From Leucaena leucocephala (lineage: Eukaryota > Streptophyta > Magnoliopsida > Fabales > Fabaceae): DNA of 64,000 bases. The stretch is from contig CM073535.1 in NCBI GenBank assembly GCA_037074615.1, forward strand, positions 7,789,001 through 7,853,000. Direction: 5' to 3'. Positions 39,081-52,248 of the stretch are shown one piece after another (within the stretch, counting starts at the first letter, position 1; every line of letters starts with the position of its first letter). The notes under the pieces were generated by a model. The model was not told the DNA's origin, ran no database searches, and saw nothing but the letters and a program-made list of their open reading frames with translations. The translations under genes and the position numbers were made by a program.

Positions 39081-40110
39081 AAATTTAACTCATTCAACAA
39101 CAAGGGTTAAGTCTAGTAAAATATGTTAGTTCCTCATAACGTGATAAATTAAGAGTATCTCAAATAGAATTATCCCTATTTAACACCCGATAATACCTCA
39201 AATATAATTATTTATAGTAAAAAGAAATCTATATTTAAGAAAAAACTGAACTCATTCGAATATGGCCTTTTTTGGGTGGGAAAGATGGTACTCTTTTGGT
39301 GCACTACAAATTAGATAATACATTTAAGACCAAAAGAGTATCATATATATATATATATATATAAAACAAAAATTAACAAAAATAGCCTAGTTTGAAAGAT
39401 CGCCCAATGTTCAAGAACCGGAAAACACAGAAACGAACACATCACAAAAACAAAGTTAGGTCTAACAAATGGATAATGGACCAAACCCTAAAATGAAACA
39501 CAAAGTCACAATGGAATAAATTCTTTCAAAAAAAATATAAAAACAGAGAGAATTTTTATGTAATTCCATGTAAATCATTTAATCATTAAAAAATCTTATA
39601 ATAAGTAAACACCATGTAATAATGAAATATATTATAGAAAATAATAATGGATTGCGTGATGCTCATTTATTGTAAAATTTTGTAAAGATTAAATTGCTTA
39701 GTTCACAATAATTCTTCAAAAAAACCAATAAAGCATCCATGACAGCTTCTTAACCAAAAAATTCTTAGAAAACAAAAATTTATCTGAAAAATAATTTGTA
39801 CATATGAATTTAGATTAGTTGCAAATTAAGAATTACATCCGGAGCTAAGTACCTTAATTGCAATTTAGAATTCGATTTTAGTTACAGTTGTTTAAATTAA
39901 TTTTGCAACTCAAATTTGTCAAAAACTTAACTGTCATTAATGTACTCTTTTGAACCTAATATAATTCTCCAAAAATTGAAGTTAAGACTTCAATGCTTTA
40001 ACAAGTCAGGCTTGTCGACGCTGACATAAACTACTAGTTCAAATTAAAAAACTTCAAAATGGGGGGAAAACATAATTATTTTTTTAAAAAAAAAAAAGTG
40101 TTATGCATGT
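39081..40110. other. Intergenic DNA between the LINE and TMN7 copy B
   Basis: AT-rich, with a (TA)n run at 39343-39363. No gene or homologous block to the region left of copy A was noticed before 40117. Confidence 0.55.
39343..39363. repeat. Short (TA)n microsatellite
   Basis: About ten TA dinucleotides in a row. Confidence 0.9.
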
Positions 40111-40474
40111 TGCCAGATCATAAGAGCTCACACCTATCCCCACATGATCAACATTGTAATTTTTGAATGCAAGGTCATATAAAACAGGATTACGCAGTAC
40201 ATCTCCAACATCTGCTACAAAGTAGAATACTATATCCTCCAGAATATGCTAGTATATATATAACCAACAATGAATTAAGCAAAACAATGAAATTATTGTT
40301 GTATAACATACTAAGTTCGCTAACAAAATGTTCTGAAAATGAAATAAAGTAATAATACTTCTCCCCCATATCAGGAGAAATGAAATAACATTTACTTGAA
40401 CATTCCCACAGGGTTTCCTCCAATTAAAATCTGTTATCTCAGGAGCTAATTTCTTGGCAATCTCAGTCTGCAAC

Positions 40475-42451
40475 TCAATCCAACTTGACCGAAGAGAATA
40501 AGTAATACACAAAAGAGAAGGAAGAGAGGAATCCCACTGTGCCTGTAGCCAACATGATAGCTAAAACCATGAAGAGAGAATATCCCAAGTACAGAGACGC
40601 AGAGACAGGGCCACTCAAATTCTTGAGATCAAACACCAGATAGTTTATGGAGTACAAGAAGATGTATATGGCTACAGAACCAGAAGCAAAGAATGATTTC
40701 CACCACCATCTCCAGTCTTCCACGCACAGATGCATGTAGGTCAGAACCAAAGAGACCTCGGCGCAGACCACCACAAGCAGAATCAAAACAACTAAGAGGA
40801 ACCCAAACACATAATAGACACGGCCCATCCAAATACTGGACATGATGAAGAAGAGCTCAATAAACAGGGTTCCAAATGGGAGGGTCCCAGCACCAAGGAC
40901 TAGCAGCCATGAAGGGTACTTCTGTGCGGGGATTTCACGAGGAATTTGATTGGTTCGGACTGGATACTCGATGTGATTGGCCCTGGCACCAAAGTACCCT
41001 CCAATAAGGGTAAGGGGAACAGAAATGCAGAACCACAGTAAGATTAGTATGACAAAGAGTGAAAAGGGGATGGCTCCTGTGCTGTGGCTTCCCCACAATA
41101 GAAAGTTCAAGGTTGTGAGGATCAAGAACGCAATGCCAGGGAAGAAACAAGCCGCCCTCCATGCCACTGAAAACCAGCCCTTCTGATCACCACAGCCAAT
41201 TGTTCTCCAAAGGCGAACTGCCACATATCCAGCTGCAACACCAAGTATCATGTAGGAAAACAGCATTCCACTGATGAGTGCTCCTCGAGAGGCTGGTGAC
41301 ATGAATCCAAGAGCTGCAAACAAAATTGTCACCACAGCCATTCCAAGAATCTGAACCCCATCTCCAACCATTATACATAGCAATGAAGGATTAGAAGGAG
41401 CCCGGAATACATCCCCCACAACAAGCTTCCAACCAGACAACTCTTCAGTCATCTGTGCTTGAGATTCCTTATCAAGCTCCTCATAATGGGTTAGATCACG
41501 ACGAACAGTCCTCAGGAGGATAACAAGTACAATGCCAGCAAGGAAAGTGATCACCATAAGAGAATTGAGGATTGAGAACCAATGGACTTTTGCTCCTTCC
41601 ATCTTCAAGTAGGCATCCCATCTGGATGGCCATTTGATGTCACTCTCCTCAAAGGTGACCTCATAGGTGAAGGCTAGCGGTTGCCCTTCTTTGATCTGCA
41701 TTCCTACGGTGGACGGATCACATTTAATAGGTGATGGGTATTTGTCAAACATTTTCAAGTTTTTAGCTGAATCAAAATTATGCATAATGCTGCATGGTAT
41801 CATCTCAAAACCAACCACCATGTATCCAGGCAGTTCTGATTCCCCTTTACCAACTGTTGGGATCACTTCAGCCGCATCACCAGTTCCCATAACACGAGCC
41901 ATATTGGGTTCCTCATATTTGTGGACAAGAACATTGAACTTGAGATGGTTAAACAGATAGTATGCATCTTGAATCTTGACACCAACAGGGTACCCAGTCC
42001 ATCGTAGAAGGTATCCATCTTTCTGAGTAAAGCGAATGGCGGGTAAATTATCGAGGATCAGATTCACCTGATACATCTCATCAATCCTCTCTTTAAGGAT
42101 CTTGAACTGATCTGCCGACAATGAGTCCAATCGGCACAAGAATATCTCCGACTCATTTGTGTACATCTTAAACCGGTAAGGTGAGTTCTCGATCCGATCT
42201 CCCATGAGGAGCTCGCCGAGATTCTCAGCACTGTCCTTAACACCGCCCGAAGGCTTGCAAAATGGCAAGCTGTAATAGCTAAAGGGTATTTCTGTATCAA
42301 TTGAGGTCAGAGAATTCACTTTCACCGACAACTCATCCCCATTCACATACTTATGGGGATAACTTCCCGGAAGATAGAACCCATGCGCGGATTGAATTAT
42401 CAAGCACAATGCTAAAACCCACAAGCTAAATTGATCAGAGAAAAGCGTCAT
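40475..42451 (-). CDS. TMN7: TMN7-like nonaspanin (EMP70 family), duplicate copy B
   Basis: A single coding exon of 658 residues from the ATG at 42451 (MTLFSDQFSLWVLALC). The codon that aligns with the start of copy A is TTG at 42463-42461, so translation must begin four codons later. The signal peptide (to about residue 24) is still complete before FYLPGSYPHKY. Lumenal domain, nine membrane spans and the KLD tail match copy A, with only scattered substitutions. Homology with copy A also covers the 3' flank (from 40117) and the leader, including a likely leader intron at 42678-42482. Expected location and role are as for copy A: a Golgi/endosome membrane protein. A TATA box is present upstream, so this copy looks transcribed. 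Confidence 0.9.
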   Translation of the reverse strand: MTLFSDQFSLWVLALCLIIQSAHGFYLPGSYPHKYVNGDELSVKVNSLTSIDTEIPFSYYSLPFCKPSGGVKDSAENLGELLMGDRIENSPYRFKMYTNESEIFLCRLDSLSADQFKILKERIDEMYQVNLILDNLPAIRFTQKDGYLLRWTGYPVGVKIQDAYYLFNHLKFNVLVHKYEEPNMARVMGTGDAAEVIPTVGKGESELPGYMVVGFEMIPCSIMHNFDSAKNLKMFDKYPSPIKCDPSTVGMQIKEGQPLAFTYEVTFEESDIKWPSRWDAYLKMEGAKVHWFSILNSLMVITFLAGIVLVILLRTVRRDLTHYEELDKESQAQMTEELSGWKLVVGDVFRAPSNPSLLCIMVGDGVQILGMAVVTILFAALGFMSPASRGALISGMLFSYMILGVAAGYVAVRLWRTIGCGDQKGWFSVAWRAACFFPGIAFLILTTLNFLLWGSHSTGAIPFSLFVILILLWFCISVPLTLIGGYFGARANHIEYPVRTNQIPREIPAQKYPSWLLVLGAGTLPFGTLFIELFFIMSSIWMGRVYYVFGFLLVVLILLVVVCAEVSLVLTYMHLCVEDWRWWWKSFFASGSVAIYIFLYSINYLVFDLKNLSGPVSASLYLGYSLFMVLAIMLATGTVGFLSSFSFVYYLFSSVKLD

Positions 42452-42813
42452 TGGACGAATCAAGGGAGTTTTGTATCAGATCTGAAAACCCAAGTACCAA
42501 TTGCGGGAAAATTTGTGAGAAAAAGGATCTGGCTCCAACTATAATTTCAGGTCAGAGCACATGCAGAAGCAAAAGCATTGAAATTACTACAGAAATGAGA
42601 ACAGAATCAAATCAAAATATATAGCTAGAAACAGGAAGCAAACAGGAGTTTTGTGAGAGAGGTAAGAATTTCACTGACCTCAAACAAAGCCAGAAATTCA
42701 GAAATTTGAGAGATGATCTGTGTGAAGATATGGAATAAACCGCATCAAACGAGAACTTCGAGCTCTGCGAATCTAAATGGAATAGAACATCGAAGGTGAT
42801 GAGACGCTGCCCG

Positions 42814-42820
42814 ATTTATA
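42814..42820 (-). promoter_or_regulatory. TATA box of TMN7 copy B
   Basis: TATAAAT on the minus strand, about 135 bp upstream of the leader-intron donor at 42678. The segment holding it is absent from the matching place near 34261 in copy A. Confidence 0.55.
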
Positions 42821-43265
42821 ACGTTGGCTTACTTTGGGAGCATATCGCTGCGGTGATGGCGAGTAATGGCTTTTTCTTGAATTGACTATTATACCCCTCA
42901 TGTATAAATTATGGACAAACCGCCACCTCTTGCGTTAATTAATTATTTATATTTATTATTTCACTTGTCGTGTGGTGCTCAAAAGAATTTTAATGATTCC
43001 CAATTGAGTGTTAGCGGCTTTCAGTATGAGCGCTGTTATTTAAATCATCTTATAAAAAACTCAATTCAAATTGGCTGATTAAATCAGAAAATCAATAAAT
43101 CAATCTCTTGATCAGTTTAATTAAAAATTTTAGATAAATTAACAAGATAAAATTATATATATTTTCTCATTATTTAGCTTGGAACAATGTCATTTTGTTT
43201 TTTTTTTAAAATAATAATTTATCAAATTTATATTTTAATAATTTTATTTTATTGTATTATATATA

Positions 43266-43785
43266 GCGTGTGTTTGAGAATATCTCAAACCTAAGTTTTA
43301 AATTTAAATTTGAATAAAATTTAGGTTTTAAAAAATTTTAAAACAAACTTTTAAACGGATTTTTAAATTAAACTATAGTTTAAAATCAAGGTTTCAGATA
43401 AGTTGGTCAAAGTAGTTTATGAAACATTAAAAGAGCTTATGAACTAGTTAATTACTATATTACCCCTATTTTTTCTTACATCATCTCTCCTCTCTCCTAT
43501 TTTTTCTTACTCCCTTTCTCCTCTTCTTTACTTTTTTTTACACTATCTCTCCTTTCTTTTATTACACCATCTCTCTTCCCATCTCTTATCTCTCCTCATT
43601 TAATACTTATACCATTTTTATAATTTATTAATAATAAAAATACTTCTGAAAATAAATATTCAAATACTCTTTTATTCAAAATTACTTTTTTTCATAAGCT
43701 CTTTTCTAAAAATTATTTTTTAAAGGATATCTAAATTTTTTTTTATAAATTTTTTTCTAAACTCTTATTTAAATAGACTCTTAGT
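43266..43785 (+). mobile_element. CT-rich MITE family copy
   Basis: Starts at GTGTGTTTGAGAATA. It has AAACTATAGTTTAAAA, AAGAGCTTATGAACTAG, ATTACTATATTACCCC, a CTCTCTCC-rich core, TTTAATACTTATACC, AATTTATTAATAATAAAAA and CAAATACTCTTTTATTCAAA. The right border near ATTTAAATAGACTC is approximate. Confidence 0.6.
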
Positions 43786-46700
43786 ATATATTAGGAGAAT
43801 CCTAATAAAATCCTTTTGTAATATCCAAAACCTAAATATGGCCTATATTTTTTTATTAATTCTTACTCAGGCTGAAGCCTAGCTAGGATTTTTAAATTAT
43901 GATCAAATAATGACAATATTAGTACTTAAAAAGAAAATAGAAGGCACAATTTTGCAGAATTTGTTCGTCTGATCAAGTGAAATAACTGCAGTTCAAGTGA
44001 TCATTTTGCAACTTTGTTCATTTCATCTCTTCTTTTCTGTATTTCAACATCAGTTGATCAGTTTACCAAAAAAAAAACATCAGTTGATCATGACTATAAT
44101 TTTTACAAAATCCAAATAACTATTGGTAGTTTATAATCCCTTTAGTAATTTATAAATTTCCACAGAAAAAGTTTGGTTATAAATTGTGTGCATCAATTAC
44201 CAATTTATGAAAAATCCTAATTTTACAAAAACTAAAACCTCAAACTATATGGGAGTGTTTTAGTCTTTTAATAACATTCACAACAACTATTTAAATTATG
44301 ATGATTAGTTAAAAGTAATAATATATCAAAAATTTAATTTATTTTTTAAATATATATTTATTTATGAGGATGATAACTGGAAAATAAAATGAATAAGAAA
44401 TATATGAGAGAAAACAAGTAGAGATATATATATAATTAATTAAGGGTAAAAATATAAAAAAATATATATTAGATTTTTGGTATTTATATATAGAATCACT
44501 CTTATAAAAGAGAATATTACTTTATAAAAAGAATTGGAGAGAGTATCTTTTTATTTAAATATTATTTTTTTTTAAAGTTACATATGAATTATTTTATATA
44601 TTTTAATTAAATTATATTATTTTAATAATAATTAGGTTGATTCTAATTTAATGATAACTAACTATCAAATTATTGTCTCGATACCAGAAATTTGATTTAA
44701 ATATGAATTTAAGTTTGAAGGAAGAAGGAAGTACTATTTATTAGACATTTTTAATAAGTTATTAATTAAGGAGATATTTTGCATAATAAATGATAAAAAA
44801 ATATGATGTATGTATGTAAGAATATGAATAAGATATGTGAAATGATATTACTCTACAATCTATACATCACTTTTTTGCTAAAACAAGGTGACGTGTAAAT
44901 GTAAAATAAGAACCTTAAAATACTATTTTATCTAGAAAAATATTTTTTCTTAATTTTAAAAAATGTGCATATGAATAATCACTATACATTATGGGTCATC
45001 CTTATGTTTTCATATAGAAATCAGGAGAGTCAAATTTAATTATTCAGCACTACTTGAAATAGAAATATATAAAAATGTATCCAAACTGATCATTTATATT
45101 TGCCTTAAAATTTTGATAGATACTTAACAATGCGAAGGCAAAATTCTTATAAATAATGGATTTAAAATTATTCAGAATTTTATTTTTAATAAAAGAAAAA
45201 GGAAATGCATTTAATGAGCTAGCTCATCAATGTTGTTACTTCCAATTGTTTTAGTTCATCACTTTCACCTGAACTAGATTCAATTACTAATATATGTGAT
45301 TGTTGGTTTTTCTTAAAATTATATTTTAAAAATAAAAAATTAATAGTCATCAAATATATAGAAAAGATTCTGAATTAAATTATAGTTTTTGGGTCTAAAA
45401 ATCTAAAACTATGGTTTAACAAAAAATAGGGCCAAATATTTGAAACAGGAGAAATTTATATTATCAATTGTAAATTGAAAAATTATTTTAAGGAATTTAA
45501 TTAAAACATTATTTTAAATTCTGAACTATTAACTTTTTGTGTAACTTAAATTTTTAATGATTTAAAAATTATACATACATATATTTATAGCTTAATAATC
45601 AATTTTTTTTTTCTGTTTTTCTATTATTTTAATGGACCCAATTGTGATGCTCATCACCAGCCTTAGCAATCATATTGTTTTTTTTTTAAAAAAAAGCATG
45701 AGAAATGCTTTTCTTTTTCGGGTTGCCTAAACATCAAATTACTTAGATATTATGTTTTTATTAAGAATTTAATAAAAGCATTTATAAGAATTTAATTTTA
45801 ATCTAATCCATTGAAAGGTCCCTTCGACAATTGAAAAAAAAACAAAGAAAATGTATAGTAACTTGAAAGTATTTTGTTCTATTTGCTATGCAAAAAAATT
45901 AAAAAAAAAAAAAGAACTAAGAGTGCACATAAAAGTGAGTATTGAATTTTTATTAAAAATTAATAAACAAAAATGAAGTAGACATAGTTCAATAATAGTA
46001 ATAAAAACATAATAAAACTTATAAAAAATGAATTGATCTTTTTTTTTTTACATTTGTTTCACATTAAAATTTCTTTTTTAGATATGAAACAATACCACAA
46101 AAAAAAAAATTGGACCTATTGGTAAATAAATATTTTATCTATAATCTCTCTTTAATTTTCCCATTGTTAAACCCAGCTTAGATATTTGTGACTAATGCAG
46201 GATATATAGTTAGGTCTGTAAAAGTATAACAAATTAAATGAAAACCATAATTATAATATATTGAAAAGTCTTTGACCGAAATTTGAAGTCATTGACCAGG
46301 AAGAAGGTTAGGTATTTGTGAAGATTTTGATTGATGTGGAAATAATACCTTACGGTTCTTCCACGCTATTTCTAGATGCAAGGATGCCAAACTCCTCATT
46401 GCTTAAAAAAAAAAAAAAGAACTTTTGAATTTTGATTCTATAATTTTATTTTTAAAAATTTTTGGACTCGATTTTTTTAACTCTAACAAACTTATTTTAT
46501 TTTACTGTTTATTTTTTTAATTCTGTATATTATCTTTAATTTGTATAAGTTGAATTTTTTCAATAAAAATATACGTTTATTATTAAATAAGATAAAATGA
46601 TACATAGAAAATAGGCGTCATCAGCTAACCCACTGAAATGACGTATAGTGAGACCTAACTACGAGTATACAGCAATAAACTAAACAACCACCAAGAAAGA

Positions 46701-47146
46701 AAAATAGAAACTAAAACATAAAACTTTAACCAGAAAATCCTAAAAAGGTAGTCAGCATTTCATATACCTGAATCTTGTGTCGAACTAGCTACAATGTCAC
46801 CAAATTTGACCCTAGTAGCTCGTATTGGTAATTTTTGATTTTTTTAGTTAAAAAAAATTAAATAAATTTGACACTAATTTTTTATTAAAATTAAAATATA
46901 ATTATAAAATTTAAAAAATATTTATAAAAAATTTATAAGATTTTTTAATAATTTTTTTATAATAATTATAATAATAAAAATCAAATTAAAATATTTATAA
47001 GATATAAATTTATTTTTTATTTTTTAACTCTTATTAACTGTAACTCTTTTGACGTTGATAAGGGTGCTCACACAAGAAGTGGCGGAACCAGGCTTGCGTG
47101 AAGATAAAAGGAGCCCTATGTTACATCAAATTAGGCCTAAATAAGA

Positions 47147-47150
<4 letters not shown>
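43786..47150. other. Long AT-rich intergenic region
   Basis: No gene seen in either strand. Several A or T runs and short direct repeats (for example CATCAGTTGATCA twice near 44050-44090) but no element with clear ends. Confidence 0.5.

Positions 47151-47181
<31 letters not shown>
47151..47181. repeat. (TA)n microsatellite
   Basis: An uninterrupted run of about 15 TA dinucleotides. Confidence 0.95.
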
Positions 47182-47188
<7 letters not shown>

Positions 47189-47380
47189 AAAAATAGAGAG
47201 TGATGTTTTTTCTTTATTTTTTTAGCCAGAAGTCGCGTAACGCCCTGATGCTTTTTATTGACCCGTGACGTAATGGTTCTTTACCAATAAAGAACATTTA
47301 ACTCATCTCTTTACTTCATTTCTTTTCAATTTTGCCCTAATATACCCATCAATCTTTGAAAAAGTAGCATTACCTTAGTA

Positions 47381-47606
47381 CTCCCTCTTCAATTTTTAAT
47401 TTAAATATATTTAAAAATAATATTAATTAATTAATTAATTATAATATAATAACATGATTTTCACAAAATATCTCAATATAATATTAAATTATATATTAAT
47501 TTATAAATTAAATAAATTAATTTAAAAATAATAAATATAAAAAAAATAGATTGAGATGTCATATCAAAGACTAAATTTAACTCATAAATTAAGAATTGGG
47601 CGATGG
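47381..47606. mobile_element. Stowaway MITE
   Basis: The left end is CTCCCTCTTCAATTTTTAAT. The right end on the other strand is CCATCGCCCAATTCTTAATT. TA lies directly outside both ends (47379-47380 and 47607-47608). The 226-bp AT-rich interior is typical of Tc1/mariner-derived Stowaway elements. Confidence 0.75.
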
Positions 47607-47608
47607 TA

Positions 47609-49689
47609 TTTACTAATGCAAATCAACAAGGCTCCAATTATATGCATGTGTGTAAAAATTTTCATTGATAATTTTTTTCATACATAAAACTTAGATAAAA
47701 CTTAAAATTTTAACTAAAAAGTAGCTAATGTCAAACCACTGGAGTAGGCTACCACTGATAAATTTTCTTATTGACACATGGAGGCATATTCTTTTTTAAT
47801 AATAATAATAAACTAAGATATAAATAAGTTTGAAAGCTCTGCTGTTATAAGCCCGCTTTTTCCTTGCCATATGAGAATCCATTTTTAAATATGTTTAATA
47901 CAATATTTTAATTTACTACCATTAATATTGATCCTCTAAAAATTCTTTATATGTACACAGGACGCTCAAAATATACTCTCTTTTTTTGGTAATGCTTTGT
48001 TGAGTTGAATGTATCATATGACATATAATAATATATAGGGTTATATAACTTTTTAATTTAATATAATTTTTAATATTTAAGAAATATAATTATATATAAG
48101 ATTATATTAAATTAAAAAAATTATAAATAAAATTATATTATAAATAAAATTAATATACTATATACATATAAAAAAATAATATTAAAATATTAGATATGCT
48201 AGCTCCGTCCAACACCCAACAATCACTAAAAATGATATCCAACGGCAAGTGACCAAACCATTTTTTATACATAATTATACAATATTTCTATTTTCAAAAT
48301 AAAGGTTTTGGTAAGTGAAGTTGTTGTAAATAATTAGAAGAAGAAGTGATATTTAGGTACCAAAGATAAATTTAATGATAATTAGATCTTAAAAAATGAT
48401 GAAAATAAAGTATACTTATTTATTTAGATAATTGCTAATAATTAGAAACGTATGAGAATTAAATGTCTGATTTTCAGCTAACAATTCATATATTTACATG
48501 TATTTGCATATATACATATATGCAATTTATTTCTTAAGTTTTTTTTTAAAAATATACTTATTATTAAATTGATCTTTTAATACCTAAGTGTTGTCATTCT
48601 CCCTACTTAAAATGTAAGATATATGCCTTGCATAAAGTCTAAATTAAATTAAGGTAAAAAAGGTCTAAATTAAATTATATCGCATATAGTATGATATTTT
48701 TAATATTTTTAATATATATTTTGATATATTTATTTTTGTTAATGACAATTCATGTTTAAATAATTTCTTAATTTATAATGTTTTAAAATATGAAAATAAA
48801 ATTACAAAAACTTTTTTAATTTCTTCAGACAAATTCAGATATTTAATTCATGAAATTGAAGATAAGAAAAGTTGTTTACATAATTATTTGGGCCAAAGTT
48901 ACGTAACAAATTTAAAGCTAAATAAGAAATTCATCGGCCGAATTTAGAAATGAAACCTCTTTGGACCAATGGCACATGGAGAAAAGCACTAATAATAACT
49001 TAACATTGAAGATTCCATGTAGTTTGGTCAATGTTAATTTTAAATTTGCATTGAAACTTGGAAGATGCAATGTGCGATAAAGAGAGATTAACCAAAATTG
49101 TTTAATTTCTTGAGAGAACGGCTTTTACTGACTTTTCATTTTCTGGGTGTCAAATAATTTTCATGATTTGAAAATTGAGTCCTCATTCTAACTCACATGT
49201 TCCTTGCTTTAGATCCAATCATTTCCTTCATCAAAATATTAATTTTTTTTCTCTGTGAAGAATATATATGTACACTTTTCTTTTTGCTTCCCCAATTAAA
49301 TGATTTCCATATCTGATCGTGAAATAAAAATATTTTATACAAATCTTAAAAAAAAAGTGTAACAATAAAAAGCTTGTTCCATTTTTAATTATGTTAGAAT
49401 CTCATATTATTTAAAAAGATACTCAAGAACAAATATCTTAATCATAAAATTTTTAATTTAGATTAGTTGATTACTCGTATATATAATAATATAATACAAA
49501 AAAGTATATATCAGGTGAATAAAAAAAAAAGGGTGTAATAGATCGGTGGGTATGGTATATCACAATCTTAACTGGCATTACATATAAAAATGATGGGGAT
49601 GTAAGTTGGAATTGAATTTTGCTGTATGCATAATTTTATGGGTGCCTCGGATGACCTGTATAAAAATTAATAATAAAGTTAGAAAATGT
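47609..49689. other. AT-rich intergenic DNA
   Basis: No gene or clear element seen. Confidence 0.5.
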
Positions 49690-50335
49690 GTGTGTGTTTG
49701 AATAGATTTTTTAAAAAAATTTATACAAAAAAATTAGGTAATTTTTAGAAAAGAGTTTATGGAAAAAAAATAGTTCTAGATAAATAAGTGTTTGGATAGG
49801 TATTACTAAAAAATTTTTATAATTAGAAAATTATCAAAAAGAATATAATTTTATTAAAAGTATGAGAGAGGAGAGGGGGTGAAAAAGAGATATAAGAGAT
49901 AAGAGAAATGGTGGAGAAGATAGAAGAGAGATACTGAAAAATATAGAAGAGATATGAGAGATGGGAGATAGTTAAAAAGATAGAAGATAGATGGGAGATA
50001 ATTAAAAAGATAGAAGATAGATGGGAGATAGTTAAAAAGATAGAAGAGAGATGGGAGATAGTTAAAAAGATAGAAGAGAGATGAGAGATAGTAAACAAGA
50101 TAGAGGAGAAATGAGAGATAATGAAAAAAAAATAGAAGAGAGGAGTATAAGAAAAAATAAAGATAAAATAGTAATTGGGTAGTTTACTATTCTAAAAATT
50201 ACTATGACTAACTTATCTAAAATTATAGTTTAATCTATTTTTTTAAATAAATATAATTATTTATTTTTAAAAATTTTAAATTAAAATTTAAACTAAATAC
50301 CTTTTTAAAATTTAGATTTAGAATTTTGTTCATTT
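49690..50335 (-). mobile_element. CT-rich MITE family copy with an expanded core
   Basis: On the plus strand it begins TGTGTGTTTGAATAGATT and includes AAATAAGTGTTTGGATAGG, ATTATCAAAAAGAATATAAT and a GAGAGA-rich core. It continues with AAAATAGTAATTGGGTAG, the reverse complement of the left half of other copies. The core holds a 30-bp minisatellite (49920-50110). Confidence 0.6.
49920..50110. repeat. 30-bp minisatellite inside the MITE core
   Basis: The unit TAGAAGATAGATGGGAGATA plus ten more bases recurs every 30 bp (49981, 50011, 50041 and so on), about six times with small changes. Its reverse frame gives a ten-residue repeat (TISHLSSIFL), which is not a real protein. Confidence 0.85.
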
Positions 50336-52248
50336 TTGTATTGTGGACTGGAGTGCCATCAGGTGGGACTTCCTTTTCGTAAAAACAAAGACATTAACAT
50401 CATCAAGTAGGTCCCACCAGATTCACTCGCTTAGTACATTAAAATATTAAATTTCATGTTACTCTTTCGACCGACACTCTGTTCTAACTTGATCCCAGAG
50501 TGAATCTTTTCGTTGCTATTATGGGGAAGGGTTGCTATTATTTTTGTTTAAAAAAAATAACATAAAAAATATAAAAATAATAAATATTAAAATAGGATAT
50601 TATATTACTAATGCTTAATTTATAGTTAATAATACTTAATCTGTTATTATTTTTTAAAGTCTTTTTCTATAATTTTTCTTCAAAAACACATGTGAGGGTA
50701 ACTCCAAAAATACTTTTTATTAAAAACAACGTGATTTTATATCTGAAAGGTGTTTATTTAAGGGAGAATTATTTAGATCGTCATTTTATTACTACAAAGA
50801 TTTAAGAAATGTTAAAACTATTTTAAAGTCTCATGGGACTTATGGGTAAAAAAGATTCAATTATGAATTTACCAAATTGTCCTCTTGACTGATTTAGTTG
50901 TTAATAGCTACTGTGATAGTTGTCAATCTAACTAATTTTATTATCAATCACAAGTGATGCATGTTGACATTATTTAACACATGCCATGATAATCATCAAT
51001 ATAGTTAGTTTAATTATCAATAACAAGCGTATAGTACATGTTAGTATTATTTGTTAATATATGTTATAATAGTCATTAATATAATTAGTTTAAGTGTTAA
51101 TGATAAGTCTTGGACCTTAAAAAATTTGATCTAAATATATATTTTATGCTATTTATTTTAATTTGAAGTTAATAAATTTACAATGATACTTATAGATTTT
51201 CAATAGTTAATATGATATAATGATATAAAGAGAATTATCAATTTTAACATCATCACTTGTCAATGTTTACATATTAACTTATTAATGTAGATACTCTCAT
51301 TTATTAATCCCTTGCTGCTAAAAATTTGATTTAAAATTATGATAGAATCACATTTTAAATTATATATTCTGATCTGACATGATTTCAAATTACATAAAAT
51401 CTAATATAATATTCACAAATAACAAAAAATACAAAAATATATCATTGGTAGCACTCAATGTTTATATATTGGCATCTCAAGTAAGTTACAAATAAGATCA
51501 CTTTTAGTTACAATATAAGTTATCCATCTATGTTCCTCTCTCACTTTGCTAGTTGTCTAATATCACCGCCATGTAAATTCTTCCATGAGTGACAAGCCAC
51601 AACATGCATCTAACTCAAGGTGTAGGAGGAAATGACACCAAAATCTCCACTATCTTCCATTCTTGAAAAGTTTTCCACTAGCTGAAAAAATAACATATAA
51701 ATGTAAGATTTTAAATTGGGTAACACATTTGGAATTCAATCTAAATTGCTAAGAAGTAACCATATAAATATGTCACCTTCGATACTTGTCATTCAAATCT
51801 CCATCACCTTCAATACTTGTCACTCATGCTACACACATGTTAATGAGAAAAACTACCAAAGTCTTTTAATTCTAGGATATCCGTTTCAAGGGACTTCAAC
51901 TTTCCTTTGTTCTTCTTGTAATATTCTTTAGTGAAAAGAAAATCAAATCGAGAGTCATATCACAACTGTAAATGGTGTGTTGCAAGGCAACAACTAAGCA
52001 TCCTGACTTGGGATTGAATACCCAGCTGTGTAAACTCTTGTTTTATATTCCTTGATTGGCTCATTCTCATCTGATATTGATTTAATGTACCATTGTCAAT
52101 ACAGCACTTCAATGACACACATGATAAGCGCTAATCTGTGATAAAGAACCAACAGAAAAGAAAACACTCTCACATCAAGGAACTCATTAGAAAGGAATTT
52201 AGGAGCCAAGGAGAATCTCCAGTTTACTGAAATAATGTTTATTCACTG
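50336..52248. other. Intergenic DNA, no gene recognised
   Basis: From about 51480 to 52250 the sequence is less AT-rich and could be decayed retroelement DNA, but no frame or terminal repeat was recognised. The frame 51716-51931 has no family features. Confidence 0.4.

Noticed and set aside
49823..50098. Membrane-like protein with ten-residue repeats
   Set aside because: It is the reverse translation of the 30-bp minisatellite in a MITE core.
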